64,000 nt of DNA, from contig NZ_WUQY01000011.1 in assembly GCF_009829085.1 (NCBI RefSeq), forward strand, positions 1 through 64,000. Reading direction: 5' to 3'. Source of the stretch: Sphingobacterium bovisgrunnientis (GTDB taxonomy: Bacteria; Bacteroidota; Bacteroidia; Sphingobacteriales; Sphingobacteriaceae). Below are positions 1-10,001 of this stretch, piece by piece. The position numbers and the translations under genes were made by a program. The notes under the pieces were generated by a model, which was not told the DNA's origin, ran no database searches, and saw only the letters and a program-made list of their open reading frames with translations. The stretch's first letter is position 1, and each line of letters starts with the position of its first letter.

Positions 1-467
1 GGAATCAGCCGATGAAAGATGGCAGAAAAGCATACTCACAAAATGTGTCCAGCTATTAATTCCCTTGTGATGTTTATCGGATTGATATTGTTGAACCAAT
101 TTGTTGAAAATATTGCGATTTACTAGTCCTAATATTTGAGAAAATACATTTATATTTACCACTGCTGTTGGTTAGTTTCTAGAATACAAAATCGTAATCT
201 AATTATATAAATACAAATCTAAAGGACGCTTCTGAAAAGATTTTGTGTTGTTGAAACCCGAGAAATTAATTACCTTCCTAAGTATGAAATATATTCGCCT
301 GTAGTATTTTCATAGTTTCCATCAGCTCTAGTACCCATAACAGCTTTCGGCATTCCGAGCTATATTATAGCCGAGTTCTAAAATTTTTCTAATATAGAAA
401 TGATTACTCTTTAATAAACTAAAATGAATTTGAAGAACATTTATCTTCATCTATACCAATATTTAAA
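1..467. other. Intergenic stretch, mostly non-coding
   Basis: No intact gene is seen downstream of the exopolysaccharide locus. The only coding-like signal is a decayed minus-strand C-terminus at about 270-440, listed separately. Short plus-strand open frames at the extreme left edge have no recognisable motif. I see no convincing hairpin terminator for the glycosyltransferase that stops at 468. Confidence 0.4.
270..440 (-). pseudogene. Decayed C-terminus of an unidentified protein
   Basis: Read on the minus strand, one frame gives a protein-like stretch containing IRKILELGYNIA. About 20 codons on, a different frame continues with MPKAVMGTRADGNYENTTG and ends at a TAA at 270-272. The two pieces join through a frameshift near 355-365 and look like the tail of one former gene. 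No start is visible and I do not recognise the family. Chance open frames are possible, but the composition is protein-like. Confidence 0.3.
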
Positions 468-1631
468 CTAACCTTCTTTGATCCGAAAAAGCGCCTCAAA
501 AAGTGTTTTCCATTCTTGAGCAATATGGTCAATTTGTAGTCTTTTAATATTATTTCGGGCATTCGCTCCCAAGCGCATACGCTCCTTATCATCTTCAATA
601 AGAAAACAGATTCTATCTGCTAACATAGAAATATTTCCATTTTCAACCAATAAACCATCTTCACCATCATCGATAATATCACGAGGACCACAAGGACAGG
701 CAAAAGCAACTGCAGGCACACCGTAAGCCATTGTCTCAACCAAAACCATCGGAAAGCCTTCATACCGGGAGGATAAAGCAAATATTGAACTTTCCTTATA
801 TTTCTGTCCTATATCTGCACTGCCACCTTCAAGAAAACAAGAATCTGTCAGTCCAAGATGATTTATCATCTTCTGAAGATTTTCTACTTCACCACCCCCA
901 TAAATACGAAGTATCCAATCAGGATGCCGCATGTGTACTAGGCTCCATGCTTCAATAAGCTTGTCGAATCCTTTTTGATGGGTAATTCGTCCCACAGCAA
1001 GAACCTGCTTATTTGTTAATGGGCTTGCTTCATCGGGATAAAAAGATAACGGATTATGGATTACGCTCACATTATCCAAAGCTGTCCAATGACCAGCATC
1101 CTCATAACTGAGCACGACAAAAGCGTTAAGTCGTCTTAAATTTTTCAGAAGCTGTTGCAGCCATATATTTGAAATAATACGCTGTAAAAAAACTGGAAAC
1201 CTATTGTCTGTAAACTGCCTGTAGAATAATTTATTGAAATGTAACTCACCAACCTTCAAACTCCCATCATCGATATCGTTAATAAAATTGATGTCCCGTC
1301 GTAGTAAAGAAACTGTAATATCTGGTTTAATATGTTTTAACTTCTCAGCTAAGCGTTTTTTAAATAACCGCTGCTTTTTAAAATAAATAAATGTTCTTTG
1401 AAGGAGCGGAAGCGTAAAAATACCATCGAAATTAATATCTAGATGGTGAATATTCACACGTGGATCTAAAGGATAGTAAGGATCTTTACCTTTACCATCC
1501 GTCAAAAAAATATGAATTTCGTATCCAAAATTATTTACAAAATAATTTACTTTAGCCGTAAGTACCCGTTCCATGCCACTGGGATAAAATAGTGCTGGAA
1601 CAACATAAGCTAGGGTAAGTTTATTTTTCAT
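468..1631 (-). CDS. Glycosyltransferase family 4 (GT-B), last gene of EPS locus
   Basis: A 387-residue cytoplasmic GT-B glycosyltransferase expected to add one sugar to a lipid-linked exopolysaccharide repeat unit. The C-terminal half has the GT4 nucleotide-sugar signature around residues 287-304 (SSRYEGFPMVLVETMAYG, the E-x7-E motif), followed by a PCGPRDII segment and a GLLVENGN loop. The N-terminus has the glycine-containing acceptor-side segment typical of the family. It lies 31 bases after a close paralogue at 1663-2799, which suggests tandem duplication. It is the last gene of the operon. Donor and linkage cannot be deduced. Confidence 0.88.
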   Translation of the reverse strand: MKNKLTLAYVVPALFYPSGMERVLTAKVNYFVNNFGYEIHIFLTDGKGKDPYYPLDPRVNIHHLDINFDGIFTLPLLQRTFIYFKKQRLFKKRLAEKLKHIKPDITVSLLRRDINFINDIDDGSLKVGELHFNKLFYRQFTDNRFPVFLQRIISNIWLQQLLKNLRRLNAFVVLSYEDAGHWTALDNVSVIHNPLSFYPDEASPLTNKQVLAVGRITHQKGFDKLIEAWSLVHMRHPDWILRIYGGGEVENLQKMINHLGLTDSCFLEGGSADIGQKYKESSIFALSSRYEGFPMVLVETMAYGVPAVAFACPCGPRDIIDDGEDGLLVENGNISMLADRICFLIEDDKERMRLGANARNNIKRLQIDHIAQEWKTLFEALFRIKEG

Positions 1632-1662
1632 ATACTGTAGTTAATAGGGTTTGTCTATAGGT

Positions 1663-2799
1663 CTATAGTAGGCTCTCAAATAAGCTTCTCCACTGGGGGG
1701 CAATATGCTCCATCTGGTATCGCTCACTATTAAGGCGTGCCTTAGCGCCCATACGCTTTCTTAATCCATCATCCTCAATCAACACGCAAATATTTTCTGC
1801 CAATTCCCTTATATTGCCATTTTCAACCAACAAGCCGTCTTCGCCGTGACGGATAATTTCGCTTGGCCCACAGGGGCAATCGAAAGCTACTGCTGGCACA
1901 CCACAGGACATTGCTTCAACCAGGACCATACCAAACCCTTCATACCTTGAAGACAAGACAAAAATGGAACTTTCACAATATTTTTCCTCAATGTCGACAG
2001 TAGTATCCTCTAATTTACAGTTCTCACCTATAGCTAAACGATCAATTTGTTTCTGCAGATTTTCCCTCATGCCTTCACCATATATTTTCAATTCCCAATC
2101 TGGATGTTTTTTAACAACAAAAGACCAAGCAGCAATCAGTAAATCAAATCCTTTTTGCGGTGCAAAACGTCCTACCGCTATCACCCGCTTTGCCTGACAA
2201 TCGGCTTGCTGTGTGGGATTTATGACCGAAGGATTGGGAATAACGTGCAGATTATTCAATTCTGGCCAAAAGCCTTTCTCTTGCTCGGTGAGAAAAACTA
2301 ACGCATCCATCTGTCTTAACTTATTAATCATCTGACGTTCTTTGATTCGGTTTACCCAATCCAGCATGGCCGAAACAGGATTTCCCAGCGAAGGATTATA
2401 AAACTTTTTCGTCACATGAAATTCTGCCAATTTAACGCTGCTATCTTTCAAAAGAGGAAGGAAATTAATCTCCCTTCGAATTGTCGAAATTACAATATCG
2501 GGTCTTTCCTGCTGGAGAACATGGATAAACTTCTTTTTAAAAGAAAAATAACGCCCTGGAAATCGTAATGCTTTCATCAAAGGTGACTGATGAAAAGGAT
2601 AGTCTATTACCACATCGAGATCAATATGTCTTACATTCTGAGAAAGCGGAAAATAACTAGGCAGCCCCCGTTGTTCAGAGGTGAGTATGATGACCTCCGT
2701 ATCTGGAAAATTTGAAGCAAAATAATTAGCTTTAAATACAATAATCCTTTCAAGGCCCCCTGAGGCATATAAAGAAGGTAGATAGTATAAAATTTTCAT
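1663..2799 (-). CDS. Glycosyltransferase family 4 (GT-B)
   Basis: A 378-residue GT4-type glycosyltransferase. The E-x7-E donor-binding segment lies around residues 283-300 (SSRYEGFGMVLVEAMSCG), followed by PCGPSEII and GEDGLLVENGN as in its downstream neighbour. The two share many blocks along their whole length (IGRRI/RRDINF-type centre, VGRF/VGRI-x-QKGFD, KYxESSIFxLSSRYEGF), so they are recent paralogues. It starts 4 bases after the stop of the GT-D gene and is probably co-translated with it. The predicted role is a sugar addition at the cytoplasmic face during repeat-unit assembly. Specificity is unknown. Confidence 0.88.
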   Translation of the reverse strand: MKILYYLPSLYASGGLERIIVFKANYFASNFPDTEVIILTSEQRGLPSYFPLSQNVRHIDLDVVIDYPFHQSPLMKALRFPGRYFSFKKKFIHVLQQERPDIVISTIRREINFLPLLKDSSVKLAEFHVTKKFYNPSLGNPVSAMLDWVNRIKERQMINKLRQMDALVFLTEQEKGFWPELNNLHVIPNPSVINPTQQADCQAKRVIAVGRFAPQKGFDLLIAAWSFVVKKHPDWELKIYGEGMRENLQKQIDRLAIGENCKLEDTTVDIEEKYCESSIFVLSSRYEGFGMVLVEAMSCGVPAVAFDCPCGPSEIIRHGEDGLLVENGNIRELAENICVLIEDDGLRKRMGAKARLNSERYQMEHIAPQWRSLFESLL

Positions 2800-2803
2800 G
2801 GTT

Positions 2804-3706
2804 TTATACTAGTTTTACAATTATTTGACTCTGATAAAGCCCCTCTTCCTTGGTAACAATACTATCGCCTCCTACTACTTCATTCACATATTTCGATGCA
2901 ATATTAACTTTCCGCTTGGCTCCCAATAGATACCATTCATATTCAATATCTACATGCCCCACGTCAATAGCCTGATACCCCAATCGACATAAATCATAAG
3001 CCAATACCGTAGCTGTAGGTCCCAAAGCTATCAAAATCAATTTATTTTTGTCTAATTTTAAAGCCTCCTGCAGTATATCATCGTACTGATCAAAAGCACT
3101 AGTTGACTTACACAATATACGTTGCATCTGCTGTACATTATTAAAAAGATCATTACCTACACCTAATCTACTTTTTTCTCCTTCAATAAAAACAATTTCA
3201 CGTCCCTCCCATATGCTTTTAAGCTTTATAAACCAGTCTTTAGCAAGTGATTTGTCCTGAAAATCCATATAGGGTCTTGTCATAAACGTGTTTCCATATT
3301 TTTTTCCCTTTTGTAAATACCTATCCCATAAGTAGCCATACAGATAGAAATGGGCATTCCAAAAACGTCGAGCTCGTCTGTTATAGCGGTCCGTCTTATC
3401 AAATGCATCAGAGAGACAAACAATATGATTTGGCAAATTACTTTGCAGCACCTCAGCCAACCTTGCAGAAAGTTTGGAATCTGTTTTTTGAAAACCTATA
3501 CCCTTACTTCCTATAAGCAAAACCTCCCCGTCACCAAATCGGCTTACTGATGCACCAGTGCTAACAATATTATCTACTGTTTGATCGATTGACATAATCT
3601 GCGGTATTATCTGTTGCTTTTTCCCGAAAAACGAAAGAAAATTATACCATTCAATAATAATATTATATTTTATTCTGGTTTTAAGTTTAGAAAAAAATAA
3701 TATCAT
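2804..3706 (-). CDS. GT-D fold glycosyltransferase (DUF1792/SP_1767 type)
   Basis: A 300-residue protein matching the GT-D type glycosyltransferases (DUF1792, SP_1767-like). The key feature is SRFGDGE near residue 60, which fits the DxE metal/nucleotide-binding motif of the family. A conserved middle (FIEGEKSRLGVGNDLF) and a C-terminal LIALGPTATVLAYDL segment leading to GHVDIEYEW also fit. In characterised relatives it transfers glucose during glycoprotein or polysaccharide assembly. Its start overlaps the stop of the upstream glycosyltransferase by 4 bases (ATGA type), which indicates coupling within the operon. The family call is fairly secure; the substrate is not. Confidence 0.8.
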   Translation of the reverse strand: MILFFSKLKTRIKYNIIIEWYNFLSFFGKKQQIIPQIMSIDQTVDNIVSTGASVSRFGDGEVLLIGSKGIGFQKTDSKLSARLAEVLQSNLPNHIVCLSDAFDKTDRYNRRARRFWNAHFYLYGYLWDRYLQKGKKYGNTFMTRPYMDFQDKSLAKDWFIKLKSIWEGREIVFIEGEKSRLGVGNDLFNNVQQMQRILCKSTSAFDQYDDILQEALKLDKNKLILIALGPTATVLAYDLCRLGYQAIDVGHVDIEYEWYLLGAKRKVNIASKYVNEVVGGDSIVTKEEGLYQSQIIVKLV

Positions 3707-4833
3707 AGCTTAATATTTAATACGTCAATTACTTTTCTCATCTGACACGTCCATGAGAGCGTTCGGACATCTTCCCTAATAACAATTGGTTCGAATTGCC
3801 TCTTGCTACAGAAAGCAATGATTGCTGAAATATCTATAGGAGATTCATCTGCTGGAGCCTTTAAGGTATAAGGTTTCCCCTCAAAATCCTCATCAATCTC
3901 CGAATAAATAAATGGAATACCACGTGCAGCATACTCCCTATTTTTTAATGTACGAATATAAGTAATCCCACTTCTGTGACGGCCAAGACTACCTATTGCA
4001 AAACTAGTATGATCAAAAACTTGATCTAAATTTTCACCCGATAAGGCACCATAATACTTAACATAGTAATCCAATTTGCATGAAGTAACCAACTCACGAA
4101 ATTCGCGTTCTTCATCCGAATTATTAAAATGTCCCACTAAATGAAAATACACTTTTAACTTTGGATTCTCACTATAGTAATTTGCCAACCCTAAAATTAA
4201 TCGGTCATAACCATGCCAATAATGGATTTCGGCAACCCCTAGCAAATGTAGCTCGCCTATTTTGGGCGAAAGTGGGCTTCGCAAAGGCAAGGCGTCGAAG
4301 TCCACACCATTTGAAATACGAATCGTCTGCTGCCCAAATATTTTTTCATTTGGAGCAAAGGTCACTATTGCGTCCAAATGTGAAGCAAATAACCTTCGAA
4401 AGATCCGATCTGGCCATTGTACAATACGATCTCGAAAACGGATATATTCTTGGTCATATGGAAAAGTGGGAATTTCCATAACCACACGAGCACCATCTGC
4501 TCGGAATTGTTTGATCATACCTATAGTAAAGGGATCAGCATTGTGGTAAGAGCGTATATAGACTAGTGAAAACTTTTGTTTTTTGACATAATCCGTTAAA
4601 CAGGAAAAATCACAACGCTTTTTAATCTTGGCCATAAAGCCTCGACCTAAATCAGCTAGAATTTCATCATCGACTATCCATACGCAATGACCATCGGGTA
4701 GAACATCATAGTAGCATAATTGTACATCCGCACCGCACTGTTCTAAACCACGTACTTGAGCCCAAATCTTTTTGCTAATACCATTATGCTTATCAAATCC
4801 ATGAAACACCAAAAATAACACCTTCCCTTTCAT
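3703..4833 (-). CDS. Glycosyltransferase, GT-B fold (GT4-like)
   Basis: A 376-residue protein with a GT-B layout: an N-terminal KVLFLVFHGFDKHNGISKK acceptor-side segment, a central hinge region with ISNGVDFDALPL (the usual N-G-V-D block after the first domain), and a C-terminal donor-side domain with IGSLGRHRSG and REYAARGIPFIYSE. The canonical E-x7-E motif is not clear, so it is a divergent GT4-like enzyme. It sits between the flippase gene and the GT-D gene, consistent with a role in repeat-unit assembly. It ends in a 4-base overlap with the next gene. Confidence 0.75.
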   Translation of the reverse strand: MKGKVLFLVFHGFDKHNGISKKIWAQVRGLEQCGADVQLCYYDVLPDGHCVWIVDDEILADLGRGFMAKIKKRCDFSCLTDYVKKQKFSLVYIRSYHNADPFTIGMIKQFRADGARVVMEIPTFPYDQEYIRFRDRIVQWPDRIFRRLFASHLDAIVTFAPNEKIFGQQTIRISNGVDFDALPLRSPLSPKIGELHLLGVAEIHYWHGYDRLILGLANYYSENPKLKVYFHLVGHFNNSDEEREFRELVTSCKLDYYVKYYGALSGENLDQVFDHTSFAIGSLGRHRSGITYIRTLKNREYAARGIPFIYSEIDEDFEGKPYTLKAPADESPIDISAIIAFCSKRQFEPIVIREDVRTLSWTCQMRKVIDVLNIKL

Positions 4834-4877
4834 CGTTCTCTTAAGCTTTATTAAACATCAATTTCTACGTTAACAAT

Positions 4878-6314
4878 TTATTTTTTTCGAAAAATATCTA
4901 TATACTCCTTGTAACCGCCATACCATACGAATAGTCCCAGGCCGAATGCAAATAAAGCACCATTGATTATAAGACGATAGAACACCCCATCAGGCAAAAG
5001 ATACTTTGATACGGCATAAAACAGTCCAGCGAAAAATACACTAAACAATACGGGCTTAACCAATATCGCAAAAAATCGCCAGAGAAGATCATGAAATATC
5101 AAAGCATACATAATCCAGTAGGTAACAAAAAAATTTATACTAAATGTCACGGTCAAACAAACGGCCACAGCAACTACAGATTGATAATAAAATATCCCAA
5201 ATAAGATACCCGAAACATTCAATATTGCAGATGTCAACCCACACACAAAAAGACGACGTGTGTCACCTGAAGCTTGAAAAATTGATCCCGAAGATGAAAG
5301 CACGAGCTGTATACCTACAGTAAGACTTAATATCCGAAATACAGGAATTGCAGGGCTCCATGTGTTACCAAAAAGAAAAAAAATCAAATCACTAGCTGAA
5401 AAATATAAGAAGACAGTAAGTGGAAATCCAATTAGGGCCAACAAACGTACTAACTTTTCATTTGCATCCCTGAGTTGTTTTCGATCCTGCTTATGGATAC
5501 TCAAAATAGGATGAATCACAGGTGTGATTACCTGTGTGATATTCTGCAGTGGCAAGGACATCAGCTGATAAGCTTTATCATAGTAACCTAGCCAATTCAT
5601 ACCAAGATATCTACCAATTAGAATAGTGTCGGCATTACGACTAAAATAGTTAATAATATTAAATAGAAATTGAAATGTGGAATACTTAAAAACGTGACCA
5701 AGTGTCCCCAAAGTAAAACGAAACTTGAAACGAAGTGGAAAATAGGCATAGGATAGGCCAAAAATAAGTATGCTCGATAGCACAGGATTGATCAACAATG
5801 CATATACCCCTGCACCATAATAAGCTGCTGTAACAGATAACATACCACCCAAAACCTGAATACCAAAACTACGAATGGCTATAAATTTAAACATACGCTC
5901 TCTATAAAACAGAGCATTGGGCACAACGGAAATCGCATAAAAAAATAAGCTAACCGACAAAATCTGGATAACCATATCCAACAAAGGTTGCTCGTAGTAA
6001 GCCGCAATGTAAGATGAACCGAAGAATAATACGAGCGCAAGCAAAAAGCCAATGTAACAGGAAACGGAAAATAAAATATTCAGGTCTTTTTTTTCTAATT
6101 CCCGATACTGTACTACAGCTGGAAACAAACCAATGTCAGCAATAAGATTGAGAAAAGTAATGGTTACCATAGCAATTGCCACTACGCCAAATTGCTCAGG
6201 CAACAACAATCGTGCTAGCACAGCAGATACCGCAAGTGAAACCACTAAATTAGAATACTTAGCTATAGCAGTGAAAAACACACCCGAAAAAATCTCCTGC
6301 TGCGTACTCTTCAT
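4878..6314 (-). CDS. Polysaccharide flippase, MOP superfamily (Wzx/WzxC-like)
   Basis: A 478-residue integral membrane protein with about twelve hydrophobic segments. It starts with an amphipathic stretch and the FGVVAIAMVTITFLNLIADI segment typical of oligosaccharide flippases (MOP/MATE-like superfamily). It is expected to flip undecaprenyl-linked repeat units from the cytoplasmic to the periplasmic face of the inner membrane, feeding the Wzy-type polymerase at 9982-11427. Its start overlaps the end of the GT2 gene by 4 bases. The length and the RYLGMNWLGYYDKAYQL block fit the WzxC/TuaB-like branch. The gene symbol is withheld because orthology cannot be shown. Confidence 0.88.
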   Translation of the reverse strand: MKSTQQEIFSGVFFTAIAKYSNLVVSLAVSAVLARLLLPEQFGVVAIAMVTITFLNLIADIGLFPAVVQYRELEKKDLNILFSVSCYIGFLLALVLFFGSSYIAAYYEQPLLDMVIQILSVSLFFYAISVVPNALFYRERMFKFIAIRSFGIQVLGGMLSVTAAYYGAGVYALLINPVLSSILIFGLSYAYFPLRFKFRFTLGTLGHVFKYSTFQFLFNIINYFSRNADTILIGRYLGMNWLGYYDKAYQLMSLPLQNITQVITPVIHPILSIHKQDRKQLRDANEKLVRLLALIGFPLTVFLYFSASDLIFFLFGNTWSPAIPVFRILSLTVGIQLVLSSSGSIFQASGDTRRLFVCGLTSAILNVSGILFGIFYYQSVVAVAVCLTVTFSINFFVTYWIMYALIFHDLLWRFFAILVKPVLFSVFFAGLFYAVSKYLLPDGVFYRLIINGALFAFGLGLFVWYGGYKEYIDIFRKK

Positions 6315-7276
6315 GACTTTGATATTTCTTGCTTGAATAATAAAACCAAGAAAGTCTTAAGTTGAATGTAAGTCGTCCACTCACGTAAACAGGCGAAAAA
6401 TACCCAAAGACGATCCCTTCTTGTCAGTGTATGCGCTTGCCAGATCGCTGCATTCAGCATTTGAGATACGTAATAATTAACCACGTTTTGATGTTGTTTA
6501 TATTTGGCCGCATAGGACAACATACCGCGAGCTACCGCAAAATAACTCGTCAGGTTACGCAAACCGTATGTTGTTGTCATAATAGAATTGGAACGTATAC
6601 GTCTCAAAAAAAAACTTTCTGGAATATAGCAAACGCGCTTGGCATTAAGGAACAATAGCGCGGTGAAGAGCTGATCTTCATGAATAATACCTCTTTCAAA
6701 GCGAAGTTGACAAGATTCTAAAAATTTAAGCCTTGTAAAAATAAGGCATGCTGAAGAAAAAAACTCATCTTGATGTATAAGCTGCTCAAAAGTAGCATCA
6801 CCTTGCATCAGACGATAAGGTGGAAAAGACTTTCGTGTATAATTAAATCGTTGTAAAACACGCGGATCTTGGATTTCATCACTAAAAACCTCTGCATCAA
6901 AAAAAGCGAAATCAAGACTTTTTTCATCACATACACCAGCACACTGCGACAGGGCATCCGCACGTAATATATCGTCGCTATCCATAAAATAGATATAAAC
7001 CCCTTTGGCTGCAGAAATCCCGGTATTACGTGCTCCTGAAAGACCCTGATTCTTTTGATTAATAACCCGCAATCGCGTATCTCGTCTTACCCAATCTTCT
7101 AATATAGCTAAACTGCCATCCGTAGATCCATCATTAACCAAAATCAATTCCCAATCCTCTAGGTCTTGTTGAACAATACTCTGTATAGCCCGTCCAACAT
7201 ACTCTTGAGTGTTGAATACTGGCATGACCACACTTACTTTAGGTTGCCTCACTTCTAATCCATTTGTCTTGCTCAT
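6311..7276 (-). CDS. Glycosyltransferase family 2
   Basis: A 321-residue GT-A enzyme. It has VSVVMPVFN at residues 14-22, the nucleotide-binding NDGSTDGS around 48-55, [11 protein letters not shown] around 76-86 and the metal-binding DSDD at 99-102. A W-rich C-terminus may associate with the membrane. It transfers a sugar from a nucleotide donor during cytoplasmic assembly of the repeat unit. Its 5' end overlaps the 3' end of the acyltransferase gene by 38 bases and its stop overlaps the flippase start by 4 bases, so it is embedded in the operon. Donor sugar unknown. Confidence 0.9.
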   Translation of the reverse strand: MSKTNGLEVRQPKVSVVMPVFNTQEYVGRAIQSIVQQDLEDWELILVNDGSTDGSLAILEDWVRRDTRLRVINQKNQGLSGARNTGISAAKGVYIYFMDSDDILRADALSQCAGVCDEKSLDFAFFDAEVFSDEIQDPRVLQRFNYTRKSFPPYRLMQGDATFEQLIHQDEFFSSACLIFTRLKFLESCQLRFERGIIHEDQLFTALLFLNAKRVCYIPESFFLRRIRSNSIMTTTYGLRNLTSYFAVARGMLSYAAKYKQHQNVVNYYVSQMLNAAIWQAHTLTRRDRLWVFFACLREWTTYIQLKTFLVLLFKQEISKS

Positions 7277-7859
7277 GATCCCATTTTTTTATTACACGGG
7301 CAGGATTACCCCCCACAACAGTATAAGCAGGAACATCCTTGGTCACGATAGCACCAGCTGCAACAACAGAATGCTGACCAATTGATATACCAGACAATAT
7401 CACAGCGTTTGCACCGATCCATACGTCATTAGCAATTTGAACAGGATTAACCTTTACACCCTGGTCAGCTATATTTTTGGTAATATCCTCATAGTTGTGA
7501 TTCAAACCCGAAATCAATACATGCTGTGCAATATTTACATAATCCCCAATCACCACCGGGCCAATCACAGTATTGCTTATGCCAATTCTAGAGTATGCCC
7601 CGATCATTATATCTCCTACCGCATTATTGAGCACCGAAAAGGATTCAATTACTGTATGTGAACCTATAATACATTGGTTAAAGGGAACTAGATCTCTTCG
7701 TACACTTCTATAGATGACTGATCTTTTACCCCTTTTCACATAGATAAATTGAAACATACGTACATACCACCGAGGACGAGTACGTATTGGATCCATTAAT
7801 AAACCATGGACAATTTTTTTCAGCCAGGGTGATGACTTAATTTTTCTTTTCAAGTACAT
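7239..7859 (-). CDS. Hexapeptide-repeat acyltransferase (left-handed beta-helix)
   Basis: A 206-residue protein with repeated [LIV]-G-x4 hexapeptides from about residue 64 to 190 ([20 protein letters not shown], then [20 protein letters not shown]), the mark of a left-handed beta-helix trimer. His121 in GLNHNY is placed like the catalytic histidine of the maltose/galactoside O-acetyltransferase group, and a C-terminal [13 protein letters not shown] closes the helix. It probably O-acetylates a sugar of the exopolysaccharide, or modifies a nucleotide-amino sugar, in the cytoplasm. The first 50 residues are basic and less conserved. Confidence 0.85.
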   Translation of the reverse strand: MYLKRKIKSSPWLKKIVHGLLMDPIRTRPRWYVRMFQFIYVKRGKRSVIYRSVRRDLVPFNQCIIGSHTVIESFSVLNNAVGDIMIGAYSRIGISNTVIGPVVIGDYVNIAQHVLISGLNHNYEDITKNIADQGVKVNPVQIANDVWIGANAVILSGISIGQHSVVAAGAIVTKDVPAYTVVGGNPARVIKKWDHEQDKWIRSEAT

Positions 7860-7896
7860 TTGTAAGGTCGTATTTGTAATTATAATTCGCCTTTTA

Positions 7897-9084
7897 TCAA
7901 TTAATATTGTCTTCCTTTTGTTTCTTTATTCCATGTGTGGTATGAATAAAAACTGTTCTTCCTGAACGAAAGTATAGAATACTCCTGAGCATTGCAAAAA
8001 ACAAACGGGGTAGTGAAAAAATAGCGTATAAAAGCTCTTTGGTGAATAGTCGAGCGGGAATTGCTAATGCTAATGCAAGCATATACAAGGTAAACAAAAT
8101 AATCCACTTGAAAGATGAAACCACAGGAGAGAACATCGAAAGAATCATAAATAACGGAATAAGACCGAGCATTATGATTCTAGGTGGCATAGACCACTGG
8201 AATATTTTATCTATCAGTGGCCAATTGCCTTCAGCAATTGCAACACCAAACTTTTTAATTGCTAACTTAAAAGCATCGATCTGTGATGCAATCCAACGCC
8301 GACGTTGATTTGAAAAATCGCCTGTATTTTGAATTTTCTCATCCAGCACATACACATCTTCTAAATATACCGTATGTATACGATCGAGCAACAAATAATA
8401 CTCTAAAAGTTTGTCTTCACCTGTAGAGTCAATGTCCTGAACACGTTTATTAAACCAATTAAATTCAAAGGCCATACCCGATCCGATAAGCGCGGAGGGA
8501 AGACCAAGTTGAACATGCCCCCTGCGAAATATGGAATTATTGATTTCTTCACTAACGCCATCCAACAAGGCTGTAGTTGTCACAATTTCCTTTGCAACGC
8601 GATGAGTTTGCGCAGAAATTATTCCACTAGCAAATACATTATTTAGCTGATCTAAAAATGTGGAGCTAGCCAAATTATCGGCATCCATAATAACAACAGC
8701 ATCAAAATTACTACTATCCAGTTTGGACATCGCAAGTCGTAGTGCAGCTGCTTTGGATCGCTTGAGATAATTGGGATGCAATATCAAAGCGCCTAAATCG
8801 CTAAGCTGCGCATCCGTTTGGGGATCCATCTGATCCGATATTACAATGATTTTATAACATGCAGAAGGATATTGCTGATTTTTGAAATGAAGCACACTTT
8901 GTACGATCACATTATCTTCACGATAGGCGGGAAACAAAACAGCAAAACGTGTCTTTCGTTCCGCCTTGGGATAAGTGAATGTCATTTTTCTTTTGGAAGC
9001 AAGTGCAAAGAGCAAGACATAAGCTACCCATAGAGAAAAGACTGTAAATAAAATAATATCCAAATACCAATACAGTAGAGCCAT
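7897..9084 (-). CDS. Membrane-bound glycosyltransferase family 2 (processive-type)
   Basis: A 395-residue GT2 with an N-terminal membrane segment (about residues 8-29), a cytoplasmic GT-A domain and two or three C-terminal membrane segments. Catalytic-type motifs are visible: D134-A-D136, a [11 protein letters not shown] segment around 222-232 supplying the TED-like acid, and QRRRW around 259-263 corresponding to the QxxRW motif of cellulose/hyaluronan synthase-like enzymes. This architecture usually acts on lipid-linked sugars or extends a chain at the membrane. It lies 37 bases before the acyltransferase gene. Whether it is processive cannot be told from sequence. Confidence 0.87.
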   Translation of the reverse strand: MALLYWYLDIILFTVFSLWVAYVLLFALASKRKMTFTYPKAERKTRFAVLFPAYREDNVIVQSVLHFKNQQYPSACYKIIVISDQMDPQTDAQLSDLGALILHPNYLKRSKAAALRLAMSKLDSSNFDAVVIMDADNLASSTFLDQLNNVFASGIISAQTHRVAKEIVTTTALLDGVSEEINNSIFRRGHVQLGLPSALIGSGMAFEFNWFNKRVQDIDSTGEDKLLEYYLLLDRIHTVYLEDVYVLDEKIQNTGDFSNQRRRWIASQIDAFKLAIKKFGVAIAEGNWPLIDKIFQWSMPPRIIMLGLIPLFMILSMFSPVVSSFKWIILFTLYMLALALAIPARLFTKELLYAIFSLPRLFFAMLRSILYFRSGRTVFIHTTHGIKKQKEDNIN

Positions 9085-9089
9085 ATCTC

Positions 9090-10001
9090 TTATCGCTTAA
9101 AGTTTAAAATCCAAATATAAGCAGAAAAGAGCCCTTTGAGATACGACTTGATATGTTCGTTTTGGGCTTTAATAATGTAACGGCTAAGTGATTTAATTGA
9201 AACCACAAACGTCAGATAAATCAAGGCCAGCCATCTTACAACACCTTTACGTTGTCGATACGCAAATATTAATCGATTACGTGTCAAATAAAAGGTTTTA
9301 AAAGGAGAATCTATACCTGTGGAAACGCTCTCTAGGTGAACAATAGAGGCCTTTGGAAAATAAAAGAGTTTATAGGATTTTGTAATGCTACAAGACCAAT
9401 CGAGTTCCTCATAGTAGAGAAAATAATGGCTTGGCATCCCTCCAACTTTATCAACAACCGCTTTGGGTACAAACATCGCTGCCCCATGAAAATAAGGGAT
9501 TTCTCTAATTTGATCAAATTGTCCTTGATCATACATCTTATATCCTATTTGCTTATTTCTAATGCTTAATCGGCTCAAGGGGGTACTTCCAGCGAATTGT
9601 ATTAAGCCTGCGGGTTCTTTATAGAGTAGCTTAGGTGAGAGTCCACCAACCTCTGGTCTATCCGCACAAAATGCCATCATAGCTTTTAGATGTTTCTCCG
9701 CATTAGCTGGCAACAATGTGTCATTATTCAGGAAATAAAAATATTTCCCTTTAGCAAGATTGATACCTACGTTATTGCCACCAGCAAAACCAAGATTATG
9801 AAGTTGATAACCGCCCTTAATATTGGGAAACATCGTCTTTAGAGCATCATACTCATTCTGGGTAGAACCATTATCGATAACGATTACTTCAAAAGGAAAT
9901 TCGAAGGCTTGCTTGAATATCGTTTCTAGCAAATTAGCAGTATGCTGAATTCCATTAAAATTTACTGTAATAAATGATATTTTAATGGATCTCTCTTCCA
10001 T
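9090..10001 (-). CDS. Glycosyltransferase family 2 (WbbL/rhamnosyltransferase-like)
   Basis: A 303-residue GT2 with a short N-terminus and no signal. FITVNFNG at residues 10-17, IDNGST at 42-47, NLGFAGGNNVGI at 69-80 and the metal-binding LNNDT at 91-95 define the WbbL-like subgroup that often includes rhamnosyltransferases. A central YFLYYEELDWS supplies the second conserved acidic block. The C-terminal 60 residues contain a hydrophobic stretch that may sit on the membrane. It overlaps the upstream polymerase gene by 20 bases and ends 5 bases before the next GT2 start. Rhamnose as donor is only a guess from subgroup resemblance. Confidence 0.88.
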   Translation of the reverse strand: MEERSIKISFITVNFNGIQHTANLLETIFKQAFEFPFEVIVIDNGSTQNEYDALKTMFPNIKGGYQLHNLGFAGGNNVGINLAKGKYFYFLNNDTLLPANAEKHLKAMMAFCADRPEVGGLSPKLLYKEPAGLIQFAGSTPLSRLSIRNKQIGYKMYDQGQFDQIREIPYFHGAAMFVPKAVVDKVGGMPSHYFLYYEELDWSCSITKSYKLFYFPKASIVHLESVSTGIDSPFKTFYLTRNRLIFAYRQRKGVVRWLALIYLTFVVSIKSLSRYIIKAQNEHIKSYLKGLFSAYIWILNFKR

